The notes beneath the pieces were generated by a model. It saw nothing but the letters and a program-made list of their open reading frames with translations, was not told the origin of the DNA and did not search any database. 64,000 nucleotides of DNA from Stenocarpella maydis (taxonomy: Eukaryota > Ascomycota > Sordariomycetes > Diaporthales > Diaporthaceae): positions 157,110-221,109 of the forward strand of contig NQMI01000075.1 in the NCBI GenBank assembly GCA_002270565.1. The letters run 5' to 3'. The translations under genes were made by a program, and so were the position numbers. This document shows, one piece after another, positions 47,843 through 59,576 of this stretch. The first letter of the stretch is position 1, and each line of letters starts with the position of its first letter.

Positions 47843-48497
47843 ATGGTTTCTGTCCGCAGGCCTCGTCGAGCTCCTCGCCACTCCAGCTGGAGCACCCTAG
47901 ATACCAGCAGCATGAGTTCCATGCCTCACAGTGACACGTCCTCGCGGCCTCGGAGCCGAGAGACGGGCTTCCCGGAGCCCTTCTGCGGAAGTATGTGGTG
48001 ACCACCTTGAGATCCTGAGTATGGTGCTAACCAGCCCGACAGGTCGTAACACTACCCTGCCGCACCCCGACGCAGACACGTCCCCAAACGCCTGCATCTC
48101 GCAAGATGACATCTCCATCAGCCGCGTTGAATCTCGACAACGGCGGTCTTTCCGCGCCAAGCATAAGCGCACCATCAGTCATGGTCTCATCACGCCGGAG
48201 ATGGAGCAGATGTACAGCGACATGGTAGCTGTAACGAGCGACTCGGAATCCTCGCCCACGAGGGAGGAACTCGGGAGGCTGCCTACGATCCCCGGTACAC
48301 CAGCCATGGGCATGGCCCGGCCACCCTCGAAGGACGGCGGCATTAGCGTCACTTCCACCTCCACGAGCGACAACCGGAAGTCGGTGGAACACGGCCAGAG
48401 CAAGTTTCGGTCGCGGTTATCCAGCGATGACTCCTCTGCCAAGTCGCCGAAGAGGGGCCTCATGCAACGGCTGGGCATCTCACACCACCGATCCTAG
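47843..48497 (+). CDS. Unrecognised small Ser/Arg-rich protein
   Basis: I do not recognise the family. Exons 47843-47990 and 48043-48497 give 200 residues. The intron (52 nt) has a donor GTATGT and a textbook branch site GCTAAC before CCCGACAG, which supports the gene. The protein begins MVSVRRPRRAPRHSSWSTLD, is rich in Ser, Arg, Thr and Pro throughout, and contains FRAKHKRTISHGLITPEMEQ, the best-ordered part, and a basic end KSPKRGLMQRLGISHHRS. RxxS-type sites (RTISHG, RSRLSS) suggest phosphorylation, possibly by basophilic kinases. It is probably disordered. Nothing in the neighbourhood points to a function. Confidence 0.72.
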
Positions 48498-49191
48498 GGC
48501 CACATGCATTGCCGGGGAGACCGCGCACCGGCTATAGAAGGAAACCGGGCCGAGAATAAGAGGCTTCCAAAGACTTTGGCAAATTGAGCAATTTTTTTTC
48601 TTTTTTCTTTTTTTTTTTTTTGAAAGTGATAGCACGGAGTTGGGTATTTGACATTTTTGGACACCGGAAGGTTCTGGGAAAAGGAAGGGCCTGGATTGAA
48701 CAGGGTTGGAGGGAGGATGATGATGTTCCTTTGTCAGTTGGGTGGGATAAACAGAACCTCCGCACACACAAAATCAACCGTACAGAACATGGCGGAGGAG
48801 AAGAAAGAATGGGTACGGCGGGCGAGCCGGAGACCTATTACCAAAACTCGAGAGACATGCACATATACTTGCCCACGCGGCACTACCTAGCTATTGTTCG
48901 TCACACTCACTGCATAGCCTAGCTTTTATTTGTTAATACATAACAAGATGACTACAGACCGACGGCAATTTGATTATGCCTCGCTCTATGCTGAGCTCAT
49001 ACGGAGGTGGTCCTGACAAAGATGGGGAGGGTGATTGCTGTGCCACGGCCCACGATGCTTCTCCTCGCGTCCTCCTCGACCAAGCCCACTCGCTGCAGTG
49101 TTAGAGACTACCACCACGCTGCCAGCTCCACACCCCTCCGCCCTCGGGCCCCTGCCCTTTCCCCAAACCGTGTGGGACCGCCCCTCCCTCA
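48498..49191. other. Intergenic region between convergent genes
   Basis: 3' flanks of two genes. A long T-rich run lies at about 48592-48621. No gene recognised. Confidence 0.55.
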
Positions 49192-49680
49192 TCAGCTGCC
49201 GCGGTAGGTGCTGTAGCTGTAGGGGGCCAGCAGCAGCGGCACGTGGTAGTGCTGGCCCTCGCTCACCTCGAAGACGACGGTGACCTCTGGGAAGAAGGTG
49301 TCCTTGCCCTGGGCGCCGAAGTAGCCCTCGGTATCGAAGCGCAGCGTCCAGCGGCTGGGGCCCCGGATGTCGCCCAGCACGTCCTCGAGGCTGTACACGG
49401 GCACCTCGCCCGCCGTGTCTGGGCTGCTGTAGGGCAGCCAGGCGCGCACGCGGCCGTCGTCGTCGGTCGAGGACTCGAAGACGATGGGGAGGCCCGACGG
49501 GTGCTTGTTCGCGGCCGCCTGCCCGTTGCTGCTGCTGCTGCTGCTGCTGCTGGGCGGGGCCGAGGTGGTGGTGGTCTTGTCCGACGTCAGCTGCAGCCGC
49601 ACCCTCACGTTCCGGGCTGGGGCGCCGACTGTTGTGTCGAGGATGTGGCAGGTTATGGGGGCCTTGGTGGGGGACGTCAT
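49192..49680 (-). CDS. 5-Hydroxyisourate hydrolase (transthyretin-like)
   Basis: Hydrolyses 5-hydroxyisourate to OHCU in the purine-degradation (ureide) pathway after urate oxidase. It is a single exon of 162 residues from a clear ATG. The start ITCHILDTTVGAPARNVRV carries the first catalytic His region, and the C-terminus ends with the family signature YRGS. HYHVPLLLAPYSYSTY near the end supplies further active-site residues. A low-complexity insert of Thr, Pro and eight or so Ser (TTTTSAPPSSSSSS...) interrupts the domain between the first two strands and makes it longer than the usual ~115-140 residues. The Ser run is encoded by a CTG/CAG-type microsatellite at about 49526-49553. No peroxisomal SKL-type signal is present at the end. 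Confidence 0.93.
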   Translation of the reverse strand: MTSPTKAPITCHILDTTVGAPARNVRVRLQLTSDKTTTTSAPPSSSSSSSSNGQAAANKHPSGLPIVFESSTDDDGRVRAWLPYSSPDTAGEVPVYSLEDVLGDIRGPSRWTLRFDTEGYFGAQGKDTFFPEVTVVFEVSEGQHYHVPLLLAPYSYSTYRGS

Positions 49681-50613
49681 TGTTGGTGTTTTGGCTGTGA
49701 GTGGGTGACTGGCTTTCCGTGGTGAGGTTTCTACTGTTGGTCGGTTTGTGTAAGTGGGATAGGAATAGGAGACAGGGCAGAGGTGGGATTGTCAGCTCTG
49801 GTGGGGTAGTGCAGACCAGGAGAGCAGAGCAACCAGCAGGACGAGAGCTTGGTTGTCTGCCAGTCCCAACAAGACCTTACTTGCGATATTGACACGCCGG
49901 GCAAGGAAAGGCGCGCCGTTGTACTCCAAGTCTACCTAGGTGTGTGACCTAGGCAGTACATACTATTGTTACATAATGCTCAGGTTCAAGGCTCGCAAGC
50001 CTGGCCGTGTCGGCCCAAAGCCGTGAGGAACACAGCTGCTGTGGTGGTGATCCCTTGGCTTCGTGCTGGCATTGTTCACAACAACAAAGGTGCTCAAGAT
50101 GGATTGTTGAATAGACTACGTCTTGGGGTGTGTAAACAATTTCGAATAGCCCCCATCAATCACACAATGCTTCTACCTGGCCCCAAGTGTTTGTACTCGT
50201 GCGACACCGTTCGGAGCTGAAGCGGCTTGGAGGATATAGCAAGAGCCCTAGAGAGGCTAAGTAAGGTAATTAGCTATTTGAAAAGCACCCCACCATCCAC
50301 GACACGCTCGCCTCTGGTGACGTTGCCAAGGGTCACCCACCCTCCAGCCCACCGCACTGAGCCAGGTTCTGCCCACGCCCAGAAGCCACGAGAAAACACC
50401 ACGCACCTACGACAGCCTGGCCGCCTTGTCCTACCTACCTCGGTACCCAGCTACTGGGCACACACGGTCTGCCCACGCCAGAATACCCACTCTTGCAGCG
50501 CCAGCTGTCCCGCGGCACCAGGCACGAGAGAGAAAACGAGAGCTGTCAGCCACGACAACAGAGAAGCGCACCCGTTCGATCCGGGCGAGCCACGCACCTT
50601 GTCCCAGCCCAGC
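49681..50613. other. Intergenic region between divergent genes
   Basis: Holds the promoters of the hydrolase and GET3 genes. The frame of GET3 stays open for about 390 nt upstream of its start, but without an ATG, so this is leader, not coding. Nothing else recognised. Confidence 0.55.
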
Positions 50614-51654
50614 ATGTCGTCCACCGCCTTGGTCGACGTCGGCGACGACGCGCTCGAGCCCACCCTCCAGTCCATCCTCGACCAGCGCTCGCTGCGCTGG
50701 ATCTTTGTCGGCGGCAAGGGAGGCGTGGGCAAGACCACCACCTCGTGCTCGCTCGCCATCCAGCTCGCAAAGGTCCGCCGCAGCGTCCTGCTCATCTCGA
50801 CCGACCCCGCCCACAACCTGTCCGATGCCTTCTCCCAAAAGTTCGGCAAGGAGGCCCGCCTCATCGACGGCTTCACCAACCTCTCCGCCATGGAGATCGA
50901 CCCCAACGGCAGCATCCAGGACCTGCTCGCCGGCCAGGGCGGCGCCGGCGGCGACGGCGGCGGCGGCCAGGACCCCATGGGCGGCATGGGCGGCATGATG
51001 CAGGACCTGGCCTTCGCCATCCCGGGCATCGATGAGGCCATGAGCTTCGCCGAGGTGCTCAAGCAGGTCAAGAGCCTGTCGTACGAGACCATCATCTTCG
51101 ACACGGCGCCCACCGGCCACACCCTGCGCTTCCTGCAGTTCCCCTCGGTGCTCGAGAAGGCCCTGGCCAAGGTCTCGCAGCTGTCGTCGCAGTACGGGCC
51201 CCTCCTCAACGGCTTCCTGGGCTCACAGGGCGGCGCCCTCCCCAACGGCCAGAACCTGGGCGAGATGATGGAGAAGCTCGAGTCGCTGCGCGCCACCATC
51301 TCCGAGGTCAACGCCCAGTTCAAGGACGAGGCCCTCACCACCTTCGTCTGCGTCTGCATCCCCGAGTTCCTCTCGCTCTACGAGACGGAGCGCATGATCC
51401 AGGAGCTTGCCTCGTACGGCATCGACACCCACTCCATCGTCGTCAACCAGCTGCTCTTCCCCAGGCCCGGCAGCGAGTGCGAGCAGTGCAACGCCCGCCG
51501 CAAGATGCAGAAGAAGTACCTCGACCAGATCGAGGAGCTCTACGACGAGTTCAACGTCGTCAAGATGCCCCTGCTCGTCGAGGAGGTCCGCGGCAAGGAG
51601 AAGCTCGAGCGCTTCTCCGAGATGCTGGTCAAGCCCTACGTGCCGCCCTCATAA
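50614..51654 (+). CDS. GET3: GET3 ATPase of tail-anchored protein insertion
   Basis: Cytosolic ATPase that carries tail-anchored membrane proteins to the Get1/Get2 receptor in the ER. It is intronless, 346 residues, close to the usual ~340-350. The deviant Walker A P-loop [10 protein letters not shown] is at residues 33-42, followed by [12 protein letters not shown] (switch I region) near residue 62. The Met-rich client-binding helices include [20 protein letters not shown], then [13 protein letters not shown] (switch II). The zinc-binding CxxC of the dimer is C289-x-x-C292 in [11 protein letters not shown]. The C-terminal end reads LVKPYVPPS. The start is the first ATG in the open frame. Codon use is strongly C-ending, as expected for a well-expressed housekeeping gene. 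Confidence 0.97.
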   Translation: MSSTALVDVGDDALEPTLQSILDQRSLRWIFVGGKGGVGKTTTSCSLAIQLAKVRRSVLLISTDPAHNLSDAFSQKFGKEARLIDGFTNLSAMEIDPNGSIQDLLAGQGGAGGDGGGGQDPMGGMGGMMQDLAFAIPGIDEAMSFAEVLKQVKSLSYETIIFDTAPTGHTLRFLQFPSVLEKALAKVSQLSSQYGPLLNGFLGSQGGALPNGQNLGEMMEKLESLRATISEVNAQFKDEALTTFVCVCIPEFLSLYETERMIQELASYGIDTHSIVVNQLLFPRPGSECEQCNARRKMQKKYLDQIEELYDEFNVVKMPLLVEEVRGKEKLERFSEMLVKPYVPPS

Positions 51655-52602
51655 TGGTCGCCAGGGTTGGATGAGTGCGATACGTGTTGTTCGGCCATTG
51701 GGGTGCATTTTAGACAGCCATCTGAGTTTATCTAGAACACGAGCCCCGAGCCGTCGTAATGACTAGTGTGAAACCCAAAAAGAGAAACGGTCGCTCTCCT
51801 TGCTGCTGACGTCTTCCAGTCTCTACGGATGATCAAGTACACGAAATGCCGGTCTGAGCTGAACTACAGAGAAAGATGCATGCACCCGCACCTCTGCAGC
51901 GTGGTGGTTGAGGCCTCATATAGTGGCTTCCTGGACTCAAAAGTCTGAGGCGGTTAACAGCTACAACTTGGTTGGCATTGCTCACGTCACGGTCACCATG
52001 TATCATAGGAATCACCTGGTATTTACTACACATCACACGATAAGTAGTGCACGTTGTTGAAGAGAACCATCATTCCATTCATCAAGCGCATACTGTCGAG
52101 CGCGTGCGCTCTATCTGCGTACTCTTGGTTCTCCTCTTTTCCATTAACCTATCCCCGGAGAAACTCTTCCAAGGTAGAGAGTCCTCTAATGCCGGAACGT
52201 CGCTTCCGGTAGGACAAACCGTGACGTCCGTGTCGTACAACATAAAAGTCAAAACCAATCAAATAGGCACTACGCCTTTTCTTCCAAATCCAGCCGCCAA
52301 CGATGCACTTGCAGTGCTCCTGTTGAGCCGATAACGCCAACGCCTCTCCGTATGCAAGTCGTTCTCTTTTTGAAGATTGTGTATTTTTCCCAGCCTTCGG
52401 CGGGTTTGAACATGACATCTGCCATGTTGCGCCGTATTGCCTGATCAACGCCGTGGCTGTCTCGTCGTGACAAGCCGAAATATATGCGCCAGAGTCGCAA
52501 ACATGAACAATGTGAAGGTACTGTACAGCCGCTCATGGATGTCGTGATGTCTTAACGTGGTTGGTAGCCCCTGAATGGAGGCGTCGCCTTCACGTCGCCC
52601 GC
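51655..52602. other. Intergenic region between convergent genes
   Basis: 3' flanks of GET3 and MPE1. No gene recognised. Confidence 0.55.
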
Positions 52603-54598
52603 CTAGAGCTCACGGTAATCACTGGGCCTGACTCGGCGCTGGCGGTTCTGGTGACGATGAGGGTTGACCGGCTTTCGGAAGTACGCACCTTCTTCACTTC
52701 CGTTGTTGCCGTTGTTGTTGTGGTTATTGACCGCCTGGGAGAAATTAGGCTGTCTGGGCCCAGTAGGTGGACCGCCGCCATTCATCAGGCCATTGAAACG
52801 ATTAGGCGCAGCACCGTTCATGGCACTAGGGCCGGTGGGAAAGCCGCCGCCGCCGTTCATGCCGGGACCATTGTTGTTGAACCCGCCATTCATCATCATA
52901 GGATTCATCATGGGATTGAAGTTGTTCATATTGAACCCGCCGTTCATCATGCCCATTGGCATACCCATGGGCGGGAAGCCGTTCATTCCATTCATGCCCA
53001 TCGACATATCCATGGGTGACATGCCGTTCACACCGCTCATGCCCATAGGCATACCCATGGGCCCGAAGCCGTTCATCCCGTTCATCCCGTTCATGAAATC
53101 AGGCATCATGCCGTTCATCTGCTGCTGTGGCTGCATCTGCTGCAGCTTTTGCATCATAGCCTTCGGACCCTTGGGGATCTTGATGTCCGGCTGGTTCGCG
53201 GCGGGCTCCTCCGCCGGCCGCTTCTTTGAGTTTGGCATGTTGCCGCTGACGACGGGCGAATCCTCCTTCTTGGCTGGCGTTGACTTGGAGGACGCGTCGC
53301 CCACTGGCGACTTCGCCGACGGAGGAGTGGGTGACTTGGTCTTGGCGTTCCTTGTGCCGTCCGTGTCACCCAGAGGCTCTCCAGACTCCTTGACCCTCTG
53401 GGACTCACAGGCAGCAGGGGACTTGGCGGCCTCGGGGGTCTTGGACCGTTCCTTCTTGGCCTCTTCCTTCTCCTTGAGATACTCTTCGATCCTGGCGGTC
53501 GCCTCCTCGTCGGGCTTCAGGTCATCGATGAGAACACCTTCTGTCTGACACGATGGACAGACCAGGTCGCCCTCGATGAGCGCATTAGTAATGCAGTCAT
53601 TGCAGTACGTCTTCGCACAACAGGGTGTCTTCATTGGGTCTATGAACATTTTGTTGTCGAGGTCGCACTCCAAGCCCCTCTCCTGCAGCTCTTTCTCGCC
53701 CTGAGCAGCGACTTTCTTTGCCGCGGCAGAACCCTGTGCTTTGGCCTGAAACTTTTGCCACGACGCCTTGTCGGGCTCCGCGATCACGAACTCCCCGTCC
53801 GCGTTCACCATGATTCCAGCAGGCGTCTTGGAGTCGTCGCCGTCCGCCCCTTGAGCGAGAACGGTTGCCTTGTCCACGGTCTTGAGGAATGACTTGGGAA
53901 TGCCGGTGGTTCGCTTGACGCGAGGGCGGTTGTCGTACTCGGGGTTGTCGTTGGTCGGGCACTGTTGAATCCAGTGGCCTTTTTCGCCGCATCTGTGGCA
54001 GACATAACCGTTTGGAGGCTCGTGATCGGGGACGTTGGCAGGCTTCTTGGAACCTGGCTTGTAGACAGGTTGCTGGTGAGACATCTCTTCCTGTTGAGCA
54101 GTCCACTCGGCTCCCTGTGCTGCAAACATGGCGTTCATCTTCTCCTCCTCGGTCATAGCAGAGGCCATCTTGGCGATGGCGTCGGATTGCGACTTGGCTG
54201 CTGCCGCTGCTTTAGTAGCCTGTTCCCGCCGGGAAGCGTTCTTTGCATTGGTGGGCATCTTGCCCGACACATAGCGAGCGGCGCGTCCGGCGCCAGGCCT
54301 CATGGCGGGGAGACGCCGAGCGAGGACCGTGGTCGAGCGAGGAATGACGGTAGTATCATCGTCGTATTCTACGCCAGGAGTTAGTCATGGCGGGCCTCGA
54401 CACCAGTCTATGCGCGTACTCACCTTCGCTCCCATCTTCGTTGTAGAGGGCGAGGTCGAAATCGGTGCCACTCCTGTCAAGGCCGTTCTTGACGATGATG
54501 TCGCGCTTCAGCTCAAAGACGGATATGCCGGTGCCGTCGAATTCTATCCGCCGCGGCTCCTTTTGCGACATAAACTTGACAAAGACTGAGGACGCCAT
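52603..54598 (-). CDS. MPE1: mRNA cleavage and polyadenylation factor subunit Mpe1/RBBP6-like
   Basis: Subunit of the cleavage and polyadenylation factor. Exons 54598-54424 and 54368-52603 give 646 residues. Residues 1 to ~75 are a DWNN ubiquitin-like domain (SVFVKFMSQKEPRRIEFDG...). A CCHC zinc knuckle follows at about 178-193 (CHRCGEKGHWIQQC), then a RING/U-box-like module at about 287-335 (LECDLDNKMFIDPMKTPC...CNDCI...CPSC). The order DWNN-knuckle-RING is diagnostic of Mpe1/RBBP6. A Lys/Glu-rich helix and a Ser/Pro-rich linker come next. The tail of ~150 residues is Met/Gly/Asn/Pro-rich with repeated MNGM and MGMPMGM, ending RRVRPSDYREL. The intron is GT-AG, 55 nt. In yeast the DWNN domain contacts the Pap1-Pfs2 core and Mpe1 helps poly(A) site recognition. 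Confidence 0.95.
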
Positions 54599-56578
54599 GT
54601 TGGCCTGTGATTACTGAGTTGTAAGGGGAGTCGGCTGAGAGGATCCAGAGGCTGGCGTGGTTGTCGAAGACAACTAGCGCGTGCGAATCCGCGAAGAGCG
54701 AGGAGCGAGGACCACGGCAGACTCAAGGCACTGGGAGTTAGGTGCTGTGTAGAGCAGTGATGGTGGTTGTGAAAGAGTCTTGGGGATGGTCGCACGACAA
54801 GGGAGAGCGTTATAAGGTAGTTGATGTGTGTTCTTGATCTTGTTTCTTCTTCTCCGGTCTCTTTTTCAAGACGAGTGGCTTCTCAAAATCGCTTCTTTTT
54901 TTTTTGGCTTCAACTTGACCAGACTTTGCAAAGCGGGGAAAATATCAATTCTGATTGTACTCGAAAGGACAATACTTGTTGAATGGGGAGCCCAGCGGAT
55001 AATGAATAGAGAAAATTATTACAATCTGCCAGCAGGCTGCCTATTCGCCCGATCTTCGGAATCAAACGAGACGAAGTGGCTGAATAGCAAAACCCTCCCT
55101 CAACAGTCGCCCAGAGTGTCAAGTTCCTCGAAGGCCAAGCCCTCCCGTTTGCCAGAATGACCCAGGTGAAAACTCTAGCAGCACAAGGATCGTCGTCTCA
55201 TGTGAGGCGGAGGTGCGAGCGGGGAACAGAAACTGAGCGCGTCCTGTGTCGCCTTGTCACGGAGAAATGGCAGGCTGTCTGTCAAGGTAAGCAAGTCGCT
55301 TTGAGTAGAGCGTGGCTGCGACACGAAAAGGTCGTGGTGTCAGGCTGATGGCATGCGTCAACCTGAAATGAGCGGTCGTGGTCAAAGAAGAGCAGCAGCT
55401 CGATGGGCGGGGTGGGCTGTGATGGTGGTTGTGATGAAAGAAGGTGGTCAAAGGGAGCGGTGATTGACGGAGGAGACGGAGTTTGTCAGAGGGAGGAGGT
55501 GTGAAAGAGCGAACGGGAGTGAGAGGGACGACTAATAAAGGCAGGGTGCACCGGGAGAGAGCCTAGCTGGCTCAATAAATTGGGGTTTTTTCTCTCCTAG
55601 CGCGATCGCTTATGTCAGCCACCTTCAGTCGGTCACTTTGGCTTGGGTTAGGGATGGGCCAGCCGTTCCTTACTGCTGGCTGTAATTAGTACAATGTCCG
55701 TCCTGGAATCTCTGCCACCGTCTCTGGAGTCTGAACACTTGCCGAGGGGTCAGGAATCATTGGGTATGTTCACACAACTTCAAGTATGCCAGTCGAGCCG
55801 CTGCACCGCATTCCAATCAGCAGGCTGACAGGGGGGCGGAATGGTGTGATCACGCACAACGGAACCAAGAACCTAGGTATCGTGTTAGTCAAGCAGCACA
55901 TCCCCAGCCATGCTCACTTACTGGGCGACTAGCACACTAACGTGCTCCAGGAGTGATGCCGTTGCGCCCTCGTGCCACTCGGATCACCATTGGCAAAGCT
56001 CCGACAGGCCCCACTTCTGCAGCCTGCCGACTCGTGTGACAATTCGCCTCTTTTGATTTGGCTGACAGCCAGAGCGCTGGCCACACCATACCGTGCTACA
56101 GACTGCCAGACTGCTACCCCAGATTGTCAGATTGTCAGTGCCTCGTTCGATGCCATACCATCTCCGCAAATTTGCCTCCCCTCCTCGACTGACCTGACGA
56201 CATCACCACCTCACAGCCGCATTCGTCCCACAAGCCCTTGCGTCTGGTCCTGAAACCATATCTGCACTGGCCGACACCCAATCTCTTCGGCTCCGGGATG
56301 GAGCGAACAGCCTACACTTGAATTGGCACAAGGAACAAAATTCCCAGTCCTCCCCTCCCCACCTCGAAGCTCTCCCTGCCGAGCTTCACGTGCCACACGA
56401 CCTCACGACCTCACGACCTCACGATTCCACGCTGCAAGCCACCCTCTTTGATGACGCTATCTGTACCTCAAAACGCTCCTCGACATCAGACGTGAAAACG
56501 TCCCAGATCCTGTCCCTCCGAATCCCTGCAGCTCTGCTTATAACGCCTACTCCAGCCTGCTTCATTTCAATCGCCAAA
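54599..56578. other. Intergenic region between divergent MPE1 and PRELI genes
   Basis: Shared upstream region of 2 kb. T-rich and C/T-rich tracts occur (for example 54892-54905 and 55577-55591). The frame of the PRELI gene stays open about 260 nt upstream of its ATG. No gene recognised in the rest. Confidence 0.5.
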
Positions 56579-57259
56579 ATGGTTCTCACCCACACCCAGA
56601 ACCACACCTATGCCCATCCCTTCCCTACCGTCACCCTCGCCTACTTCCTCCGTTATTGCTCTCCGCAGGTCAACCCTTTCGCTGCCCACGTTCTCAGTAC
56701 CGACACCATCTCCAGCCACGTCGACCTAGCCACGGGCCAGCTGCATACCACCCGCATCCACCTAAAGAAGTCACGGATCCCCTCAGCCATCGTTAAGCTT
56801 CTTCCCGCCTCGCTCACTGGCGGCGGTGGTGACAAGAAGTCTTATATCCTTGAGACCAGTGTCGTCGACATCAAAAATGGATGGATGAAGACGGAGAGCC
56901 GCAACCTGGACTACGTCGGCGTGCTGTCCGTGGTGGAGAAGCAGGATTTCACCGCGCCTACCTTACCCGCAGCCAACACGATCAGCACAGATGTTGCCAC
57001 CACCACTATATTCCGATCAAGGGTCGGCGAGCGGATCCGGGAACGCATCGGGCAAAAGTCAGACGAGGCCAATGCTCAAGGTGGTTGGCTGGCCAAGACC
57101 GTCATTCAACGCAGTATTGAGAACATTGCGAGCCGGAAGACCCAGGATCAACTAGGCAGGAGCCGCGAGGGCATGCGAGCAGTCTTGGAACGCTTGCGCA
57201 ACAACGGCGTTAAAGGCATCATGGACCTGACCCGCAGGACCAGGGAAGAAGGCCTGTGA
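56579..57259 (+). CDS. PRELI/MSF1-domain lipid-transfer protein, Ups1-like
   Basis: Intermembrane-space lipid-transfer protein family; Ups1 carries phosphatidic acid between mitochondrial membranes with the partner Mdm35 for cardiolipin synthesis. It is intronless, 226 residues. The PRELI domain covers about residues 1-175: VLTHTQNHTYAHPFPTVTLA at the start, then NPFAAHVLSTDTISSHVD, TTRIHLKKSRIP and MKTESRNLDYVG, the last two being conserved Ups1-type segments. Residues 71-85 insert a Gly-rich turn (GGGGDKK). A C-terminal helix rich in Arg and Glu (ERLRNNGVKGIMDLTRRT) follows. The N-terminus resembles Ups1 more than Ups2. The ATG at 56579 was chosen because the domain starts right there; the open frame upstream has no domain. 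Confidence 0.92.
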   Translation: MVLTHTQNHTYAHPFPTVTLAYFLRYCSPQVNPFAAHVLSTDTISSHVDLATGQLHTTRIHLKKSRIPSAIVKLLPASLTGGGGDKKSYILETSVVDIKNGWMKTESRNLDYVGVLSVVEKQDFTAPTLPAANTISTDVATTTIFRSRVGERIRERIGQKSDEANAQGGWLAKTVIQRSIENIASRKTQDQLGRSREGMRAVLERLRNNGVKGIMDLTRRTREEGL

Positions 57260-57825
57260 GCCGGCCTGCCCCGGCTCGGAAAATCTCACCGCGGACAATC
57301 GGGTGTTGTTTGTTCAAAACCCGTCTTGCATTTTCTCTATGCAATCACCAATCATTCCGAAGCATGGCGTTCTTTTTGGATTTGTCCGGGACAGCTGGAG
57401 TCTCGGCCTCGGGGAATTTGGTATTTGGAAGACACTTTGGGATGCTGGCCACTGGTGGAGGAAAAACTCTCGCTCGGTGCTACGCTGGCGTTTAGTTCTC
57501 AAATCCTCCCCTCATTGTATAACATGTATCAAAAACGATAAGTAGCACAACAGGGGGGGGGGGGGTCAGCATTGTGCAGGAGGAGGGCCATGGCATGTGA
57601 CGAGGCAAATCCTCGAGAGCAATGGATATTGGATGTTCCAAAAAAAAATGTATTTATAACCAATTCTCATCCATTACATCCCAGTTTCTGTGGGCTTTTG
57701 TGAGCTTCCAATACATGCCTTCCATTCAGATTATACTCTTTTCAGATATACGTGTCTCAGGTGAATCTCGCACGCCTCGATCTCCCCTGCCTGTCCCAAA
57801 GCGCTTGTCTTTACATGGAAGGAGG
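57260..57825. other. Intergenic region between convergent genes
   Basis: 3' flanks of two genes. A G-run of about 14 lies near 57551-57565 and an A-run at 57641-57650. No gene recognised. Confidence 0.55.
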
Positions 57826-59576
57826 TCATATGTCCATGGGCTGAGACAAGTGCCTGTGGCAAGACTCAAGCGGAAGAACCACCTTCTGTAGCATCTGCTC
57901 CCTCCACTTCTGCGGCGGGGCGCTTAATATGCCACCCAAACACCACCCGACAGCCACGGCGTACTCGTCCCCAGCATCATCCCCAACCTCTCCAGGCCAC
58001 TCCTTAGCAGCCGCAACGTCAAATATCCTCTCTATCGGGCCATAGCCGGTATTGGCATGCTTGGTCCGGCACGGCTGCTCCTCGAGAAGCTCGCCGAAGC
58101 ATAGCTCCAGGAGCACGATACCCAGCATCTCCAGGGAGGACGAGAGCTCCATCCTGCGGTCGCCTTCCGTCAATGGCCCACTTTGCTCCCTCGAGGCCGG
58201 GCGATGCTTGAGGTGCGGTCGGTCGAGTGCGTATGCCCCCGCCTGCTTTGTATCCTGGTAGAAGACAATGTCGCTTTTCTGCCATGAGGCTGGCAGCCAT
58301 GATGACTCGAGGAGTTGCAGGAAGGACGAGGCAAGGATCAATGCCAGTGCGAAACGCTGTCTACGCTTTGGCATTGGCAGGCCATCCTTGCGGAGAAGTT
58401 GGTCCAGGGTGGTATGGTTGGGGGGTGAGGTTGGCGTGTCCGGATCCTTGTATACAAAGTACTGACAATCATCATGTGACAGATATCCGCAGCACATCCC
58501 GTCTGTCTGGTCTAAGGAGAGGCAGAGGCTTGATATTGGGCCGAACCCCTCAGCCAATGCTGGAGTGGCATCCGGTTCAAATGCAGTGAGGGTGATAGCT
58601 GGCGGTGGCTCAAAGAGAGAGTCAGCCCCTTGCTGAGCAGCTCCATTTCTCCCACCAAGTGACAATATCGTGGCAGAAGCTTCACTTTTCGGGGAAATCC
58701 TAATCCTGCGCAACTCATGGCGTGGCTGGATTAGCTTCTCGAACAACAAGCTAAAGTCGGAAATTCCTTTCGTCCTATGCGCCAGGAGCAGTTTTGTGGG
58801 ATGCTGCGCCTGACAATCACATTTCCACGCCGAGGACAATGCCCTGAAGGTCATGCTTGCTTCTCTCCATAACTTGCAGAGGGCAATATGCCTGGATTTC
58901 CCTCTGGTCAATAATCGTTTCCCTGCAAGTTCTTGATCGTCTTTACTTATGCGGAGGAGTGTTTCGAGTCTATCATTGCAGCCTTGCAACTCCGTGAACA
59001 GTTGCTGTCTTTCCTTTTCTCGTTGGCTAAACTTCAGGCGGTATGCCTGCCATCTAGCCTTGGCTTTGATCTTTCTTGCATTTGAGGCATCACCTTGAGA
59101 GGCCTATACAGCTATGTCAGTCCCCTAACTGATTTGTGGGCGTATCAAATGTCACTCGCCTGCGAGGTCTTACTCTCTGAATAATCAGGCTCCGGAGCTA
59201 GCTCATGGTTCATAGCACCAAGTGCCTCCTTGAACTTCAACATATACTTCAGATAAAGCTCATACGAGCTTCCAAGGCGTTGTTTCAACATGTTCGTGGT
59301 TACATTGTTTCCCCAAGCCTGACCTCCAGGATCACTGAACAGTTCTTTGATATCCGCATCTTCGAGCATTGCGATCGGAAAGAGGAGATGTCTCAAGTTT
59401 TTGATGTATCGTACGTGTTGGAATTGAAGTTTATATTCGCAGTTCTTTTTCTTGTGCTCAGCAGCGATTCTGAGCCAGAATCCAAAACGCATGGCTGCCT
59501 CTTTGTAGTTTTTGAGTACTTCCAGGGCGATAGGGAACGCGCCCAGCACAAGTCGGGCAATTTTTAAACCTGACAT
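57826..59576 (-). CDS. DUF7580-type fungal protein, GC-AG intron
   Basis: Exons 59576-59160 and 59103-57826 give 564 residues. The N-terminus MSGLKIARLVLGAFPIALEV, then EAAMRFGFWLRIAAEHKKKN, KNLRHLLFPIAMLEDADIKE and DPGGQAWGNN, is the helical lead region of the large DUF7580 family of filamentous fungi. The C-half includes GFGPISSLCLSLDQTDG, a stretch around RFALALILASSFLQLLESSW, and SLEMLGIVLLELCFGELLEE, which resembles the end of a degenerate kinase-like fold. The biochemical role of the family is unknown; members are numerous and variable, and they recur beside HET/NLR-type genes. The 56-nt intron uses a GC donor (CAG|GCGAGT); the GT four bases on puts a stop in frame. The gene is divergent from the mosaic gene at 59880, with about 300 bp between start codons. 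Confidence 0.75.

Noticed and set aside
50227..50613. N-terminal extension of GET3 by 129 residues
   Set aside because: The open frame upstream has no ATG and its translation is unlike any GET3; the family starts at the ATG at 50614.
58989..58991. Start of the DUF7580-type protein inside the large exon
   Set aside because: The upstream exon joins in phase through a GC-AG intron and supplies the conserved N-terminal region of the family.
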